Source: Balneolaceae bacterium (GTDB taxonomy: Bacteria; Bacteroidota; Rhodothermia; Balneolales; Balneolaceae). From it: 64,000 bases of DNA. The stretch spans positions 302,142-366,141 of the forward strand of contig JAEPQH010000002.1 in assembly GCA_017640605.1 (NCBI GenBank). Direction: 5' to 3'. Under the pieces are notes generated by a model. The model had not been told where the DNA came from. It saw nothing but the letters and a program-made list of their open reading frames with translations, and ran no database searches. Positions 25,465 through 33,100 of this stretch are shown here, in pieces; the stretch's first letter is position 1, and the number at the start of each line of letters is the position of its first letter. The translations under genes and the position numbers were made by a program.

Positions 25465-26934
25465 CTACTGAAATAAGTCGATCGTTTTATTACTATCAGC
25501 CTCATTTATAATTAGTAATAGTTTTTTGCTTTCATCATCGAGCTGTTGATACACTTTAGTACCAACAGGAAAACGCTCGCTCCTACTTTGGTTTCTCCGA
25601 AAGGGAGCCCCATAACCAAACCGGGCATTTTCAGGACCTTCAAAAATTACATTCACTCGTTTTTTCGAATTATTCTTCAATGCCAAATCAATATAAACGA
25701 CAGGTTGTGATGGTATTGATTCATCCTCGGAAGATATAAGCTTTCCACCACTCTCAATCGTAGAAATAATCTGATTCGGCTGTTTATTGAATACAATTTT
25801 ACCGGTTGATGATACATCGGCGGTAAGCTTTTCTACTTTATTTACTCGAACTTCACCAAAACTTTCAATTGTAATATTCGCATTGATTGCAACAAGCTTT
25901 GTAGCATCAATTTTCGCAACATTGGTATTTACTATTAACTCTTCTGCCTTACCATCAAGAACCACATTTCCAACTGCTGGGTTAAGTAAAAAAGTTTTTG
26001 CTGATACATCCTTTATTGTATAAGTACCATGTGCTGAATTAGTAAATGAGTTTAAAATGGGTGTTTGTATTGAAATCCTAATACGTTGAGACGGTGAAAT
26101 CCACTCTTTTTGATCGATAATCAGTGTACCATCAATCACTTCCATTTGAATATAGTCTATCAGATTTTGATCAGTGGATAAGTTCATTTCCGATTTATCA
26201 CCTACCACGATGGACATCTCTGAGGAAAGCCCATTTTCGATTTTTTCAAATGGAGGTAATTCGGCAATATTCTGAGTCCATTCACCATTTCCTTTTATTT
26301 GTGCTTGTACTGATGTAGTAAACACGAGCATTACAACCAAGACTACTAGTTTGCCAGCTTGTAGCTTTCTTTCAGTTTTTAATTCATTCAACTTTTGCTC
26401 GATCTGTGTATCTCTTTTTGTCAACCATCGGCTTAGTAAATAATCTAGTCCAATTTTGCCCGACCCAAAGGCCATCGCATAAAGACCAACCCATAGAAAC
26501 CCTAAGGCCGGTAACATACCCCATAATCCTCCGCCCCATTTCTGGAAGAAAACAGCAACTAGCATAGTACAAGCGATCAGAAAGCCGGAAATCCGAGTTT
26601 GAAATCCCCAAAGGAGAAACATTCCTCCAATAGCTTCGCTAGCTGCACCCATCCACGCAAAGAATAATGGAGCCCAGCTAAAAGGTGCACCGAATTTTGC
26701 CACATCTTCAGGGAACCAAGCTGCTACTTCGAACAAACCAAGTTCTGTATTATTTAATGACCAAGGCACACCGAATTTATCCCCTCCAAACATTGTGGCT
26801 AGAAATAATCCAGCTAATATTCTGGGAAAGGCAAGCACTAGATTTGCAAATATACCCTCAACCGGCCTTGGCTTCGTTAAGTTTTTGAATAGTTTAAAAA
26901 GTCTTGATGAGATGGTGTTATTAAAAGCGTTCAT
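25465..26934 (-). CDS. DoxX-like membrane domain fused to a GIN (DUF2807) domain
   Basis: Residues about 25-175 form four helices with the DoxX-type 'FPRILAGLFLATMFGGDKFG', 'GAASEAIGGMFLLWGFQTRI' and 'LWVGLYAMAFGSGKIGLDYLLS'. After a Lys/Glu-rich linker, a fifth hydrophobic segment ending 'TTSVQAQ' looks like an internal signal anchor, and residues from 220 on form a right-handed beta-solenoid like Bacteroidota GIN adhesin domains ('VVGDKSEMNLSTDQNLIDYI', 'RIRISIQTPILNSF'). DoxX proteins are membrane subunits of redox systems; GIN domains are periplasmic or surface. I know of no common fusion of the two. The gene is beside an AraC regulator on the same strand. Confidence 0.75.
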   Translation of the reverse strand: MNAFNNTISSRLFKLFKNLTKPRPVEGIFANLVLAFPRILAGLFLATMFGGDKFGVPWSLNNTELGLFEVAAWFPEDVAKFGAPFSWAPLFFAWMGAASEAIGGMFLLWGFQTRISGFLIACTMLVAVFFQKWGGGLWGMLPALGFLWVGLYAMAFGSGKIGLDYLLSRWLTKRDTQIEQKLNELKTERKLQAGKLVVLVVMLVFTTSVQAQIKGNGEWTQNIAELPPFEKIENGLSSEMSIVVGDKSEMNLSTDQNLIDYIQMEVIDGTLIIDQKEWISPSQRIRISIQTPILNSFTNSAHGTYTIKDVSAKTFLLNPAVGNVVLDGKAEELIVNTNVAKIDATKLVAINANITIESFGEVRVNKVEKLTADVSSTGKIVFNKQPNQIISTIESGGKLISSEDESIPSQPVVYIDLALKNNSKKRVNVIFEGPENARFGYGAPFRRNQSRSERFPVGTKVYQQLDDESKKLLLIINEADSNKTIDLFQ

Positions 26935-26990
26935 ATCAGATCATTATGTGTTAAGGTTTACACCATGATCGTGACAATCATAATCGTATT

Positions 26991-27019
26991 CGTCTCAGTA
27001 TATTTTGAGACGTCTCAAA
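26991..27019. promoter_or_regulatory. GTCTCA palindrome cluster upstream of the DoxX-GIN gene
   Basis: A perfect 16-bp palindrome TTTGAGACGTCTCAAA (27004-27019) partly overlaps a second inverted pair CGTCTCA/TGAGACG (26991-27012), 57 bp upstream of the DoxX-GIN start and just after the AraC gene's stop. Three alternating copies of the same half-site suggest an operator. Confidence 0.6.
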
Positions 27020-27037
27020 TCATACTTTTGAGCCTTA

Positions 27038-28195
27038 TTAGTGCTGAGACTGAGTTTTATACTCACTAGGAGAAGCTCCGGTGAGTTTTTTAAACACGCG
27101 ATTAAACGTTGCTTTCGAATTAAAACCACAATTAAAGGCTATGCCAAGAATGGAATATTGGGCATTTGAAGGATCATTAAAAGCCCTTTTCACTTCTTCG
27201 ATCCTGAATTCGTTAACAAAATCATTAAAATTTTTACCCATGCCCTGATTTATCAACTTCGAAAGATGATTAACCGGAATTGATAGGTTTTTAGCAAGCT
27301 CAGCTAAGGTTAGATCGGGTTGCAAGTATAGCTTTTCCTCCGCCATTAAGGTTTTTAATCTTGCCAACTCATTCTGATCAATCTCACTCTTACCCGCTTC
27401 CTCACTGTCAGTCTTTTCAATAAATTTTAATTCCGAGAGTTTGCCTAAATCTGCAAACAACCCCATCAAGCCTAAATAAACAAGCAACATCGATGCAATG
27501 AGATACCACCACCAGTTTTGAGTCCAACTGATGTCGATCAGATAATTCAAAGTCACGAATGTTATTCGCAAAATAAAAAGTGTTAAATAACCGATTAAAA
27601 AATTACGTAACCAATTCAACTCAACTTTATAAGTGTTTGAAAAGAATTCCAGAATCTTAGTTCTGAATTCTATAAAAATTCGTGCGGCATAGAAGAAATA
27701 TATACCTCGAGAAATAATCCCTAAAACCAGCATATAAGGACCGATCCTAAAATTGATTGCAGAATAGAGCACCCCATTTTGTACTTCATCAAAATTTGGT
27801 TGTTGAGCATCATAGATGTAAATAATTGCTTGTAGCGCAACATATAATAACCAAGGAATAGCGTGCCAAATATCTCTTTTTTTAAATGCAAAGGTTTGCA
27901 CCGTTAAGCTTTTAACATAAAAGAACATCAATGGCCCAAGAATCAGAGAGAAATCCGGGAGAAAATAATTGATTTTAGTATTCGGGAAGGTGTCGTACCA
28001 GCTCATAAAGCCAATCATATAAGCGGTACATCGTAATCCGGTAATGATTAGGAAAACAGCTAACAGCAGATCGGATGTTTTTCGAGCCCTATAAAATCTG
28101 TACAACAATATTAATGCGAAAAGGTACCCTTGACCAACTAAGATTATCAAGGGCATACTGTACAAGTTAAAATCGGGAAATAGCGGCGGAGTCAT
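27038..28195 (-). CDS. membrane-bound AraC family transcriptional regulator
   Basis: The N-terminal 260 residues hold seven likely transmembrane helices ('PLIILVGQGYLFALILLY' ... 'WWWYLIASMLLVYLGLMGLF'). The C-terminal 110 residues are an AraC/XylS DNA-binding domain: first helix-turn-helix 'LTLAELAKNLSIPVNHLSKL', second 'SILGIAFNCGFNSKATFNRV', then 'FKKLTGASPSEY'. Such 7TM-AraC regulators are common in Bacteroidota and sense unknown membrane or external signals. The DoxX-GIN gene (103 bp downstream, same strand) and the divergent YHS gene are its likely targets. Confidence 0.88.
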   Translation of the reverse strand: MTPPLFPDFNLYSMPLIILVGQGYLFALILLYRFYRARKTSDLLLAVFLIITGLRCTAYMIGFMSWYDTFPNTKINYFLPDFSLILGPLMFFYVKSLTVQTFAFKKRDIWHAIPWLLYVALQAIIYIYDAQQPNFDEVQNGVLYSAINFRIGPYMLVLGIISRGIYFFYAARIFIEFRTKILEFFSNTYKVELNWLRNFLIGYLTLFILRITFVTLNYLIDISWTQNWWWYLIASMLLVYLGLMGLFADLGKLSELKFIEKTDSEEAGKSEIDQNELARLKTLMAEEKLYLQPDLTLAELAKNLSIPVNHLSKLINQGMGKNFNDFVNEFRIEEVKRAFNDPSNAQYSILGIAFNCGFNSKATFNRVFKKLTGASPSEYKTQSQH

Positions 28196-28259
28196 CGAAA
28201 GTAATTTGCCACTATTCGTTACAATTTGAAAATCGTTTTTTGATTCTTTTGTGATAGTA

Positions 28260-28268
28260 ATGATCGTG
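28260..28268. promoter_or_regulatory. ATGATCGTG motif shared by two promoters of the AraC locus
   Basis: ATGATCGTG occurs here, between the divergent AraC and YHS genes, and again at 26965-26973, upstream of DoxX-GIN. Two identical 9-mers in the only two promoter regions around an AraC gene are suggestive of its binding site, but a 9-mer can recur by chance. Confidence 0.35.
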
Positions 28269-28306
28269 CATTGATTTAGTTTTGGGTGAACTAATTATTC
28301 AAAATC

Positions 28307-28768
28307 ATGAAATCACATTTATTATTACCAACACTACTTTTACTTGCGCTATCATTTTCTGCAAGTGCACAACAGAACTACACCAATGTAGATAAGAACT
28401 TTATTGGTTTGGGCGGATATGATCCTGTGAGTTATTTCACAAAAGATCGCCCTTCAAAAGGGAAAGAAAACCTTACTGCCAGCCATAATGGGGCAACCTA
28501 CCAATTTAGCAATCAGTCCAATTTAGATACCTTTTCGGCTGATCCCGATAAATATGCACCGGCTTATGGCGGCTACTGTGCGTATGCAATGGGCAAAGGA
28601 TATCTGGCAGATGCTAACCCCGAAACTTATAAAATTAAGGATGGAAAGCTTCTCGTTTTCTATAACAACTTTATTGTAAATACCTTAAATCGCTGGAATA
28701 AAGATGAAGCCAATCTATATGTTGCAGCAGAAGAAAACTGGGAAAGCAAAGTAGCGTTCGAAGATTGA
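28307..28768 (+). CDS. secreted YHS domain protein
   Basis: A 153-residue protein with a signal peptide (1-21, 'LALSFSASAQ') and a YHS-type domain: 'FIGLGGYDPVSYFTKDRPSKG', then 'YQFSNQSNLDTFSADPDKYAPAYGGYCAYAMGKG'. In this family the central Cys and tyrosines may bind a metal or heme, and proteins of this size are periplasmic with unknown function. It is divergent from the AraC regulator (111 bp between starts) and shares its ATGATCGTG motif. A good terminator follows. Confidence 0.88.
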   Translation: MKSHLLLPTLLLLALSFSASAQQNYTNVDKNFIGLGGYDPVSYFTKDRPSKGKENLTASHNGATYQFSNQSNLDTFSADPDKYAPAYGGYCAYAMGKGYLADANPETYKIKDGKLLVFYNNFIVNTLNRWNKDEANLYVAAEENWESKVAFED

Positions 28769-28774
28769 ACAAAG

Positions 28775-28810
28775 AGTTGGGGTAATGATGGAATGATCCC
28801 AACTTTTTTA
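28775..28810 (+). terminator. terminator after the YHS gene
   Basis: AGTTGGG pairs with CCCAACT over a 16-nt loop and runs into TTTTTT, just beyond the YHS stop. Its T-run overlaps the end of the convergent ATP-grasp gene by a few bases. Confidence 0.85.
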
Positions 28811-29725
28811 ATAGAACTCAGAGCTTTCGTCGATTTGCTTTTTGATAACCCGAGCCAACTTCGTTGCGGCCGACATCTCCTCTCGAAACCAAAGCTCCGG
28901 CTCAATCAACTCTAACTCGGTTAGTACGAAATCGCCTGAATTATCCCACATGATATCAACTCGGGCATAAGCAGGCAGCGGATCGCAGGCTTTTACTACT
29001 TTTTCGGCAAATTCCATTTCCAGATAACCGGGTTCGTATGGATGAACTGTTCCACCAAAGTCATCCTGCACACGAAAATCACCTGCTTTGGCTTTTTTTA
29101 GGATGGCATGCGTAAACTCGCCTCCAATCACCATCAACGATAATTCACCTTTAGTAGTAATGCTGTATTGGTAAGGCTGTAGCATCATATCTTCGTTGGA
29201 AATTAGTCGCCTGAAGATTTCTTCGTGATCGTCTACATTTTCGAGCGAAAGCTTATAGGTATGCCTTGCAGCTCCTGCAATGGTTGGCTTTAATACCACA
29301 TCTTCACTGTCCATTTCCAGATATAATTCGTGCAAAGATGAAGTTGTACCTTGTGGAATAAACCGAGTGTTTACAGTACGAATCCCTTTTTCGGATAAAT
29401 CACGCAGATATTTTTTATCCATATTCCAACGAACCTGAGGGATTGGATTTATGAACATGGTTTGATCTTCCACTCTGGAAAGCCAGGCATCGAATTCGGC
29501 GAAACGGTCGAAATAATCCCAAGTAGTTCGGAAGACTGCACAACGTGTTGAATGCCAATCGAAATCGGGATCAGCCCAATCTACCCGAACAACCTTAAGG
29601 TTCATTTTTTCGAGGGCAGATTTCAACAAATTATCCTCCCAAAGAACATTCAGCACATATTGCGAATCGTCTTTGGGATTCAAATATCTCGACTCTGTGA
29701 GGATGGCTACATCAAAAGCTTTCAA
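28808..29725 (-). CDS. ATP-grasp family ligase (RimK/DcsG-like)
   Basis: A 305-residue ATP-grasp protein. Visible pieces: 'AVFRTTWDYFDRFAEF' in the N-terminal domain, the ATP-binding 'DVVLKPTIAGAARHTYKL' (Lys in the first grasp strand), 'MLQPYQYSITTKGELSLMVI', and the metal-binding end 'ARVDIMWDNSGDFVLTELELIEPELW', with the Asp/Glu/Glu set. It is likely to join a carboxylate to an amine or thiol with ATP. The closest family I recognise is the DcsG/glutathione synthetase-like group; substrate unknown. It lies 12 bp after the DEAD-box helicase gene and is probably co-transcribed. Confidence 0.75.
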   Translation of the reverse strand: MKAFDVAILTESRYLNPKDDSQYVLNVLWEDNLLKSALEKMNLKVVRVDWADPDFDWHSTRCAVFRTTWDYFDRFAEFDAWLSRVEDQTMFINPIPQVRWNMDKKYLRDLSEKGIRTVNTRFIPQGTTSSLHELYLEMDSEDVVLKPTIAGAARHTYKLSLENVDDHEEIFRRLISNEDMMLQPYQYSITTKGELSLMVIGGEFTHAILKKAKAGDFRVQDDFGGTVHPYEPGYLEMEFAEKVVKACDPLPAYARVDIMWDNSGDFVLTELELIEPELWFREEMSAATKLARVIKKQIDESSEFY

Positions 29726-29737
29726 TAGCTTAGCGGT

Positions 29738-31411
29738 TTATCTACGTTTTCTTTTTGATCGGTTACCGCCACCACGTTTCTTGTTTCGACTTCCTCCTTT
29801 GGATTCTTCGATCGAAACCGGTCGGCCTTCGAATTTAATACCTTTCACACTTTTAATCATCGCATTTCCGAAACCGGGCTCCACTTCGAAAAACGAGAAG
29901 TTCAAGTCTACATCTATTTTACCGAAATCAGGCTTCTCTCCTTTTAGTACCTCATTAATTACGCCCATTAATCGTACCGGATTTAAGCCATCACGCTTCC
30001 CAATATTTATGAAAAAGCGCTCATAATTATTGTCGTTACCGCGTGATTTCGAACCTCTTTCTTTTCGGCCGGATCTAGACTTTCCTTTAGCATTTAAATC
30101 GGGAGCGTTTTTGTAGTACTCTAAAAATCGATTAAACTCAACCGAAAGGAAATGCTTGATAAGTTCTTCCCGATCAAGTTCTGAGAGTTTTTCCATGGCT
30201 GCAGGCACAAAAGGTGCGATGCGCTCTTCATTTACTTCTGTGGATGTTACCGTATCGATCAAATCCAGCATTCGGATTCCACAAATCTCCTCTCCACTTG
30301 GAATCTTCTTTTCGATAAAATCTTTACCCGACATCCGCTCAAGGTTCTGAATTTTACGTGATTCTCTCGTGTGAATGATAGAAATAGAAATACCGGAATT
30401 ACCAGCACGCCCTGTACGACCACTTCGGTGGATGTACACTTCTAAATCGTCCGGCAGATTGTAGTTGATTACGTGTGTAAGATTATCAACATCTAAACCA
30501 CGAGCGGCTACATCGGTTGCAACCAACAATTGCAGTTCTTTAGTGCGAAAGCGCTTCATCACATCGTCACGTTGATTTTGTGATAAATCGCCATTCAGTA
30601 AATCTACATCATAGCCTTCTTTTTTAAGCTTATTGGCAATGTCAGAAGTTTCGTTTCTTGTACGGCAAAAAATGATTCCATAGATATCCGGAAGCATATC
30701 AACCAATCGCTTCAGTGCTTCGAAACGATCTCTGGCTTGTACTGTGTAATAATGATGCTCCACGTTTTTAGCCCCGGAATTACGCTCACCAACTTCAATA
30801 TTTGCCGGGTTGGTCATGTACTTTTTAGCAATTTTGGCAATCGCTTTAGGCATGGTAGCCGAAAAAAGCAACGTTTGTTTATCAGCGGGAGTATCAGCCA
30901 AAATCTGATCTAAATCTTCCTGAAAGCCCATATTCAGCATTTCGTCGGCTTCGTCCAATACAACAGTTTTGATGTTGGTTACATCAAGTTTACGTCGGCG
31001 AATTAAATCTAGGGTTCTACCAGGAGTTCCAATTATTACCTGTGCGCCATTTTCAATAGCTTTAATTTGCGTACGGATTTCTGATCCACCATATACAGCA
31101 ACGGTAGTAATGTTTTTTTGAAATTTTGCGTATGCCTTTAAGTCTTTAGCAATCTGAATCGCTAACTCTCTGGTGGGCGAAAGGATCAGCAACTGAACTT
31201 TTGCCAGATCCGGATTGATCTTTTGAAGCGCGGGTAATCCAAAAGCCCCGGTTTTACCGGTACCTGTTTGCGCGAGAGCAATTAAATCTTCGTTTGTATT
31301 AAGAATTTGAGGAATTGCCTGTTCCTGAATTTTAGTTGGGTTTTCGAACCCTAACAGGGCGATGGCGTCCAACAACTGCTGTTGAAGGCCTAATTCGTTG
31401 AATGTAGTCAT
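29738..31411 (-). CDS. deaD: DEAD-box RNA helicase with DbpA-like RNA-binding domain
   Basis: A 557-residue helicase with every core motif: Q motif 'ELGLQQQLLDAIALLGFENPTKIQ', 'AQTGTGKT' (I), 'PTRELAIQ' (Ia), 'DEADEML' (II), 'SATMP' (III), 'ARGLDVDNLTHVINY' (V) and 'HRSGRTGRAG' (VI). Residues about 465-535 resemble the DbpA/DeaD RNA-recognition domain ('RFFINIGKRDGLNPVRLMGVI'), and the tail is Gly/Arg/Lys-rich ('GGSRNKKRGGGNRSKRKRR'). It probably remodels rRNA or mRNA structure, notably in the cold. The leader is highly structured (31451-31633). Confidence 0.93.
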   Translation of the reverse strand: MTTFNELGLQQQLLDAIALLGFENPTKIQEQAIPQILNTNEDLIALAQTGTGKTGAFGLPALQKINPDLAKVQLLILSPTRELAIQIAKDLKAYAKFQKNITTVAVYGGSEIRTQIKAIENGAQVIIGTPGRTLDLIRRRKLDVTNIKTVVLDEADEMLNMGFQEDLDQILADTPADKQTLLFSATMPKAIAKIAKKYMTNPANIEVGERNSGAKNVEHHYYTVQARDRFEALKRLVDMLPDIYGIIFCRTRNETSDIANKLKKEGYDVDLLNGDLSQNQRDDVMKRFRTKELQLLVATDVAARGLDVDNLTHVINYNLPDDLEVYIHRSGRTGRAGNSGISISIIHTRESRKIQNLERMSGKDFIEKKIPSGEEICGIRMLDLIDTVTSTEVNEERIAPFVPAAMEKLSELDREELIKHFLSVEFNRFLEYYKNAPDLNAKGKSRSGRKERGSKSRGNDNNYERFFINIGKRDGLNPVRLMGVINEVLKGEKPDFGKIDVDLNFSFFEVEPGFGNAMIKSVKGIKFEGRPVSIEESKGGSRNKKRGGGNRSKRKRR

Positions 31412-31450
31412 TTATCTATATTAACAGAGGAGCGTAAAGTGCTGTACTTT

Positions 31451-31633
31451 AGCTTGTCCGATCATTTATTGTTAGGTGAGCATTGGACAAGCTTCAAGCG
31501 CGACTGCTTGATTCATAAAAGCCAGCAATAAATTATAAACCTGAAAGGTCTTTAGTATCCTAGTAGGATTCGTTTCAGTCTCGTCACGAACTCACGCAAT
31601 AAGATACGGAAACTTACCAAAGACTCTTTCAGG
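31451..31633 (-). ncRNA. structured 5' leader of the DEAD-box helicase gene
   Basis: Within the 268-bp gap upstream of deaD two long pairings are visible: AGCTTGTCC (31451-31459) with GGACAAGCT (31485-31493), and CCTGAAAGGTCTTT (from 31540) with AAAGACTCTTTCAGG (ending 31633), enclosing a smaller ATCCTAGTAGGAT hairpin. Cold-induced helicase genes often have long structured leaders that control translation. A GGACAAGCTT stem also resembles dispersed intergenic elements. Confidence 0.45.
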
Positions 31634-31679
31634 TTAATATAAAATAATAATAAGCGCTTAGTCGCTAGGTAATAACTGC

Positions 31680-32207
31680 TTACTGCGCCTCACTGATCAT
31701 TAACTTGGCATCATCGCCAATGTGCAACACGCTTTTTTGTGTATTGAGCGCCGTTAAATCAGTTACACCTTGTTGCGAAACTACTCGAATATTTTCGGTA
31801 TTACCCGACATTATTACGCGAGCATATGGATTAAATACTACTAAATTATCTTCGTTAGTTTTGTGGAAGTAATAAGTTCCAGTTCCACCGGTTGTAGCGT
31901 GATTTAACTCGGTGTATTCGATGGCTACTCTTTTAAGTTTAAAATCCGGCTCGGTTTGATAGTTGATACTAAGTGTGCCATCCTCCGCTATTACGGGAAT
32001 GGCAGCGATGTATGCAGAATCTCCAACCAACGTTACATGATTTCGAGTGCTTTTGATCAAAATTACTTCTGTATCTATGCTGAGTTGCACTTTATTGAAT
32101 GCGTTGGTTTCTACAGTTCTTAAATGAGTGGTTTGGGCAAAAGCCAGTGTGTTGAGTGCAAAGATGGTAACCATTGCCAGCACAACACGGTTAAATAGTG
32201 TGTTCAT
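31680..32207 (-). CDS. secreted GIN-like (DUF2807) short protein
   Basis: A 175-residue protein with signal peptide 'MNTLFNRVVLAMVTIFALNTLAFA' and the opening of a GIN/DUF2807 beta-solenoid: 'VETNAFNKVQLSIDTEVILI', 'NHVTLVGDSAYIAAIPVIAEDGTLSINY', then repeated beta-strands. It is about half the usual GIN length and resembles the C-terminal half of the DoxX-GIN fusion 5 kb away, so it is either a compact form or a degenerate remnant. The upstream small ORF (32256-32423) has the same strand and is 48 bp away. Confidence 0.7.
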   Translation of the reverse strand: MNTLFNRVVLAMVTIFALNTLAFAQTTHLRTVETNAFNKVQLSIDTEVILIKSTRNHVTLVGDSAYIAAIPVIAEDGTLSINYQTEPDFKLKRVAIEYTELNHATTGGTGTYYFHKTNEDNLVVFNPYARVIMSGNTENIRVVSQQGVTDLTALNTQKSVLHIGDDAKLMISEAQ

Positions 32208-32255
32208 AATTTTATAGATGAGTGAGTGAGTTTTTGTTTTAATTTCGGGATGGTG

Positions 32256-32423
32256 TTACTTCGCGTTAACGAGTGAATCTGCCCGAACAGAAGTACGAGC
32301 TTTCAGAAACAGGTTTCTGAAGTATTGCTTTAGGTTAAACGTTGATGAGTGCGTTCTTTTGAATTCGCCATTCGTTGGTGCAAATGGCAGATAATGTGAT
32401 GAATACTTATATCTGTTATTCAT
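32256..32423 (-). CDS. 55-aa basic small protein with strong Shine-Dalgarno
   Basis: The ATG at 32423 is preceded, seven bases away, by AAAAGGAGAG, the clearest ribosome binding site I noticed in this window. It opens a 55-codon frame to TAA at 32256. The product is basic, rich in Ser/Asn/Lys/Arg ('MNNRYKYSSHYLPFAPTNGE', later 'QYFRNLFLKARTSVRADSLV'), has no membrane helix, and matches no family I know. It lies just upstream of the GIN-like gene and may be its leader peptide or an operon member. A small hairpin (CAGCA/TGCTG) and an inverted TCCGG/CCGGA pair precede the ribosome binding site. Confidence 0.5.
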   Translation of the reverse strand: MNNRYKYSSHYLPFAPTNGEFKRTHSSTFNLKQYFRNLFLKARTSVRADSLVNAK

Positions 32424-32731
32424 AATACTCTCCTTTTAGTAATGATAATTTTTTTGAACAGCATTTTGCTGCAAACTTTCTCCGGAATCGTTTACCGGAA
32501 ACCGTCTTGATTCTTTTTTTATGTTGGTAGTAAAGTTATCCAGCTTTCAAGCAGACATGCACTATTTCTAATGATTGAAGCTGTCTATTAACAATATCAG
32601 TAATTCTTGATATGCCCTATTTACCTCAGAAAAGCGATACCAAGGTCATTTTATAGGCTATTAATTAATATTAAGTTAACGCAAATATTTTTATGGAAGC
32701 GATTCAATTAGATGAGCAAAGCGTTTCCAAA

Positions 32732-32747
32732 GCGATTATAAAATCGC
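32732..32747 (-). terminator. weak hairpin downstream of the sbtB-like gene
   Basis: GCGAT and ATCGC flank a six-base AT loop 50 bp after the sbtB stop codon; the following T stretch is short. The other ~330 bp up to the small ORF are AT-rich with no gene visible; TGGAAGCG and CGTTTCCA form a loose inverted pair at about 32695-32730. Confidence 0.4.
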
Positions 32748-32796
32748 AAATTAGACCTTGTTTGTGCGCGAAAGAGCAGTTATAACTAGAAATAAT

Positions 32797-33099
32797 CTAG
32801 ATATATTTATTGCCACGAACCACTTTTACCGGGTAGGCATAAGCGATTACAGAGTAGTTTTCGAAGTATTTTTCAGCAACAATATCAATGATTTTATCGC
32901 CTACTTCTTTGTTTACCACTACTTCTATTTTTACGTTTTTACCTTCCCAATCGCTTGCGCGAACTCCGCGTGAGCCTTCGCCTGTAGTGTCGGTTAAGGT
33001 ATACCCGGTGGCACCCAGCTCTTTGATGTCGGTAATGATGTCGTCGCGAAAGATCCGCTCGGTAATAATGGTGACTAAAAACAATTCGGTAAGTTTCAT
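32797..33099 (-). CDS. sbtB: PII-like signalling protein, SbtB type
   Basis: A 100-residue ferredoxin-like PII-superfamily protein: 'MKLTELFLVTIITERIFRDDIITDIKELGATGYTL', T-loop region 'TGEGSRGVRASDWEGKNVKIEVVV', and 'YFENYSVIAYAYPVKVV'. It starts one base after the sbtA stop, the arrangement of cyanobacterial sbtAB. SbtB proteins bind adenyl nucleotides and gate the SbtA bicarbonate transporter. Unlike cyanobacterial SbtB it lacks the C-terminal redox loop with two cysteines; it ends 'VVRGNKYI'. Naming is by synteny and fold. Confidence 0.85.
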   Translation of the reverse strand: MKLTELFLVTIITERIFRDDIITDIKELGATGYTLTDTTGEGSRGVRASDWEGKNVKIEVVVNKEVGDKIIDIVAEKYFENYSVIAYAYPVKVVRGNKYI

Positions 33100-33100
33100 G

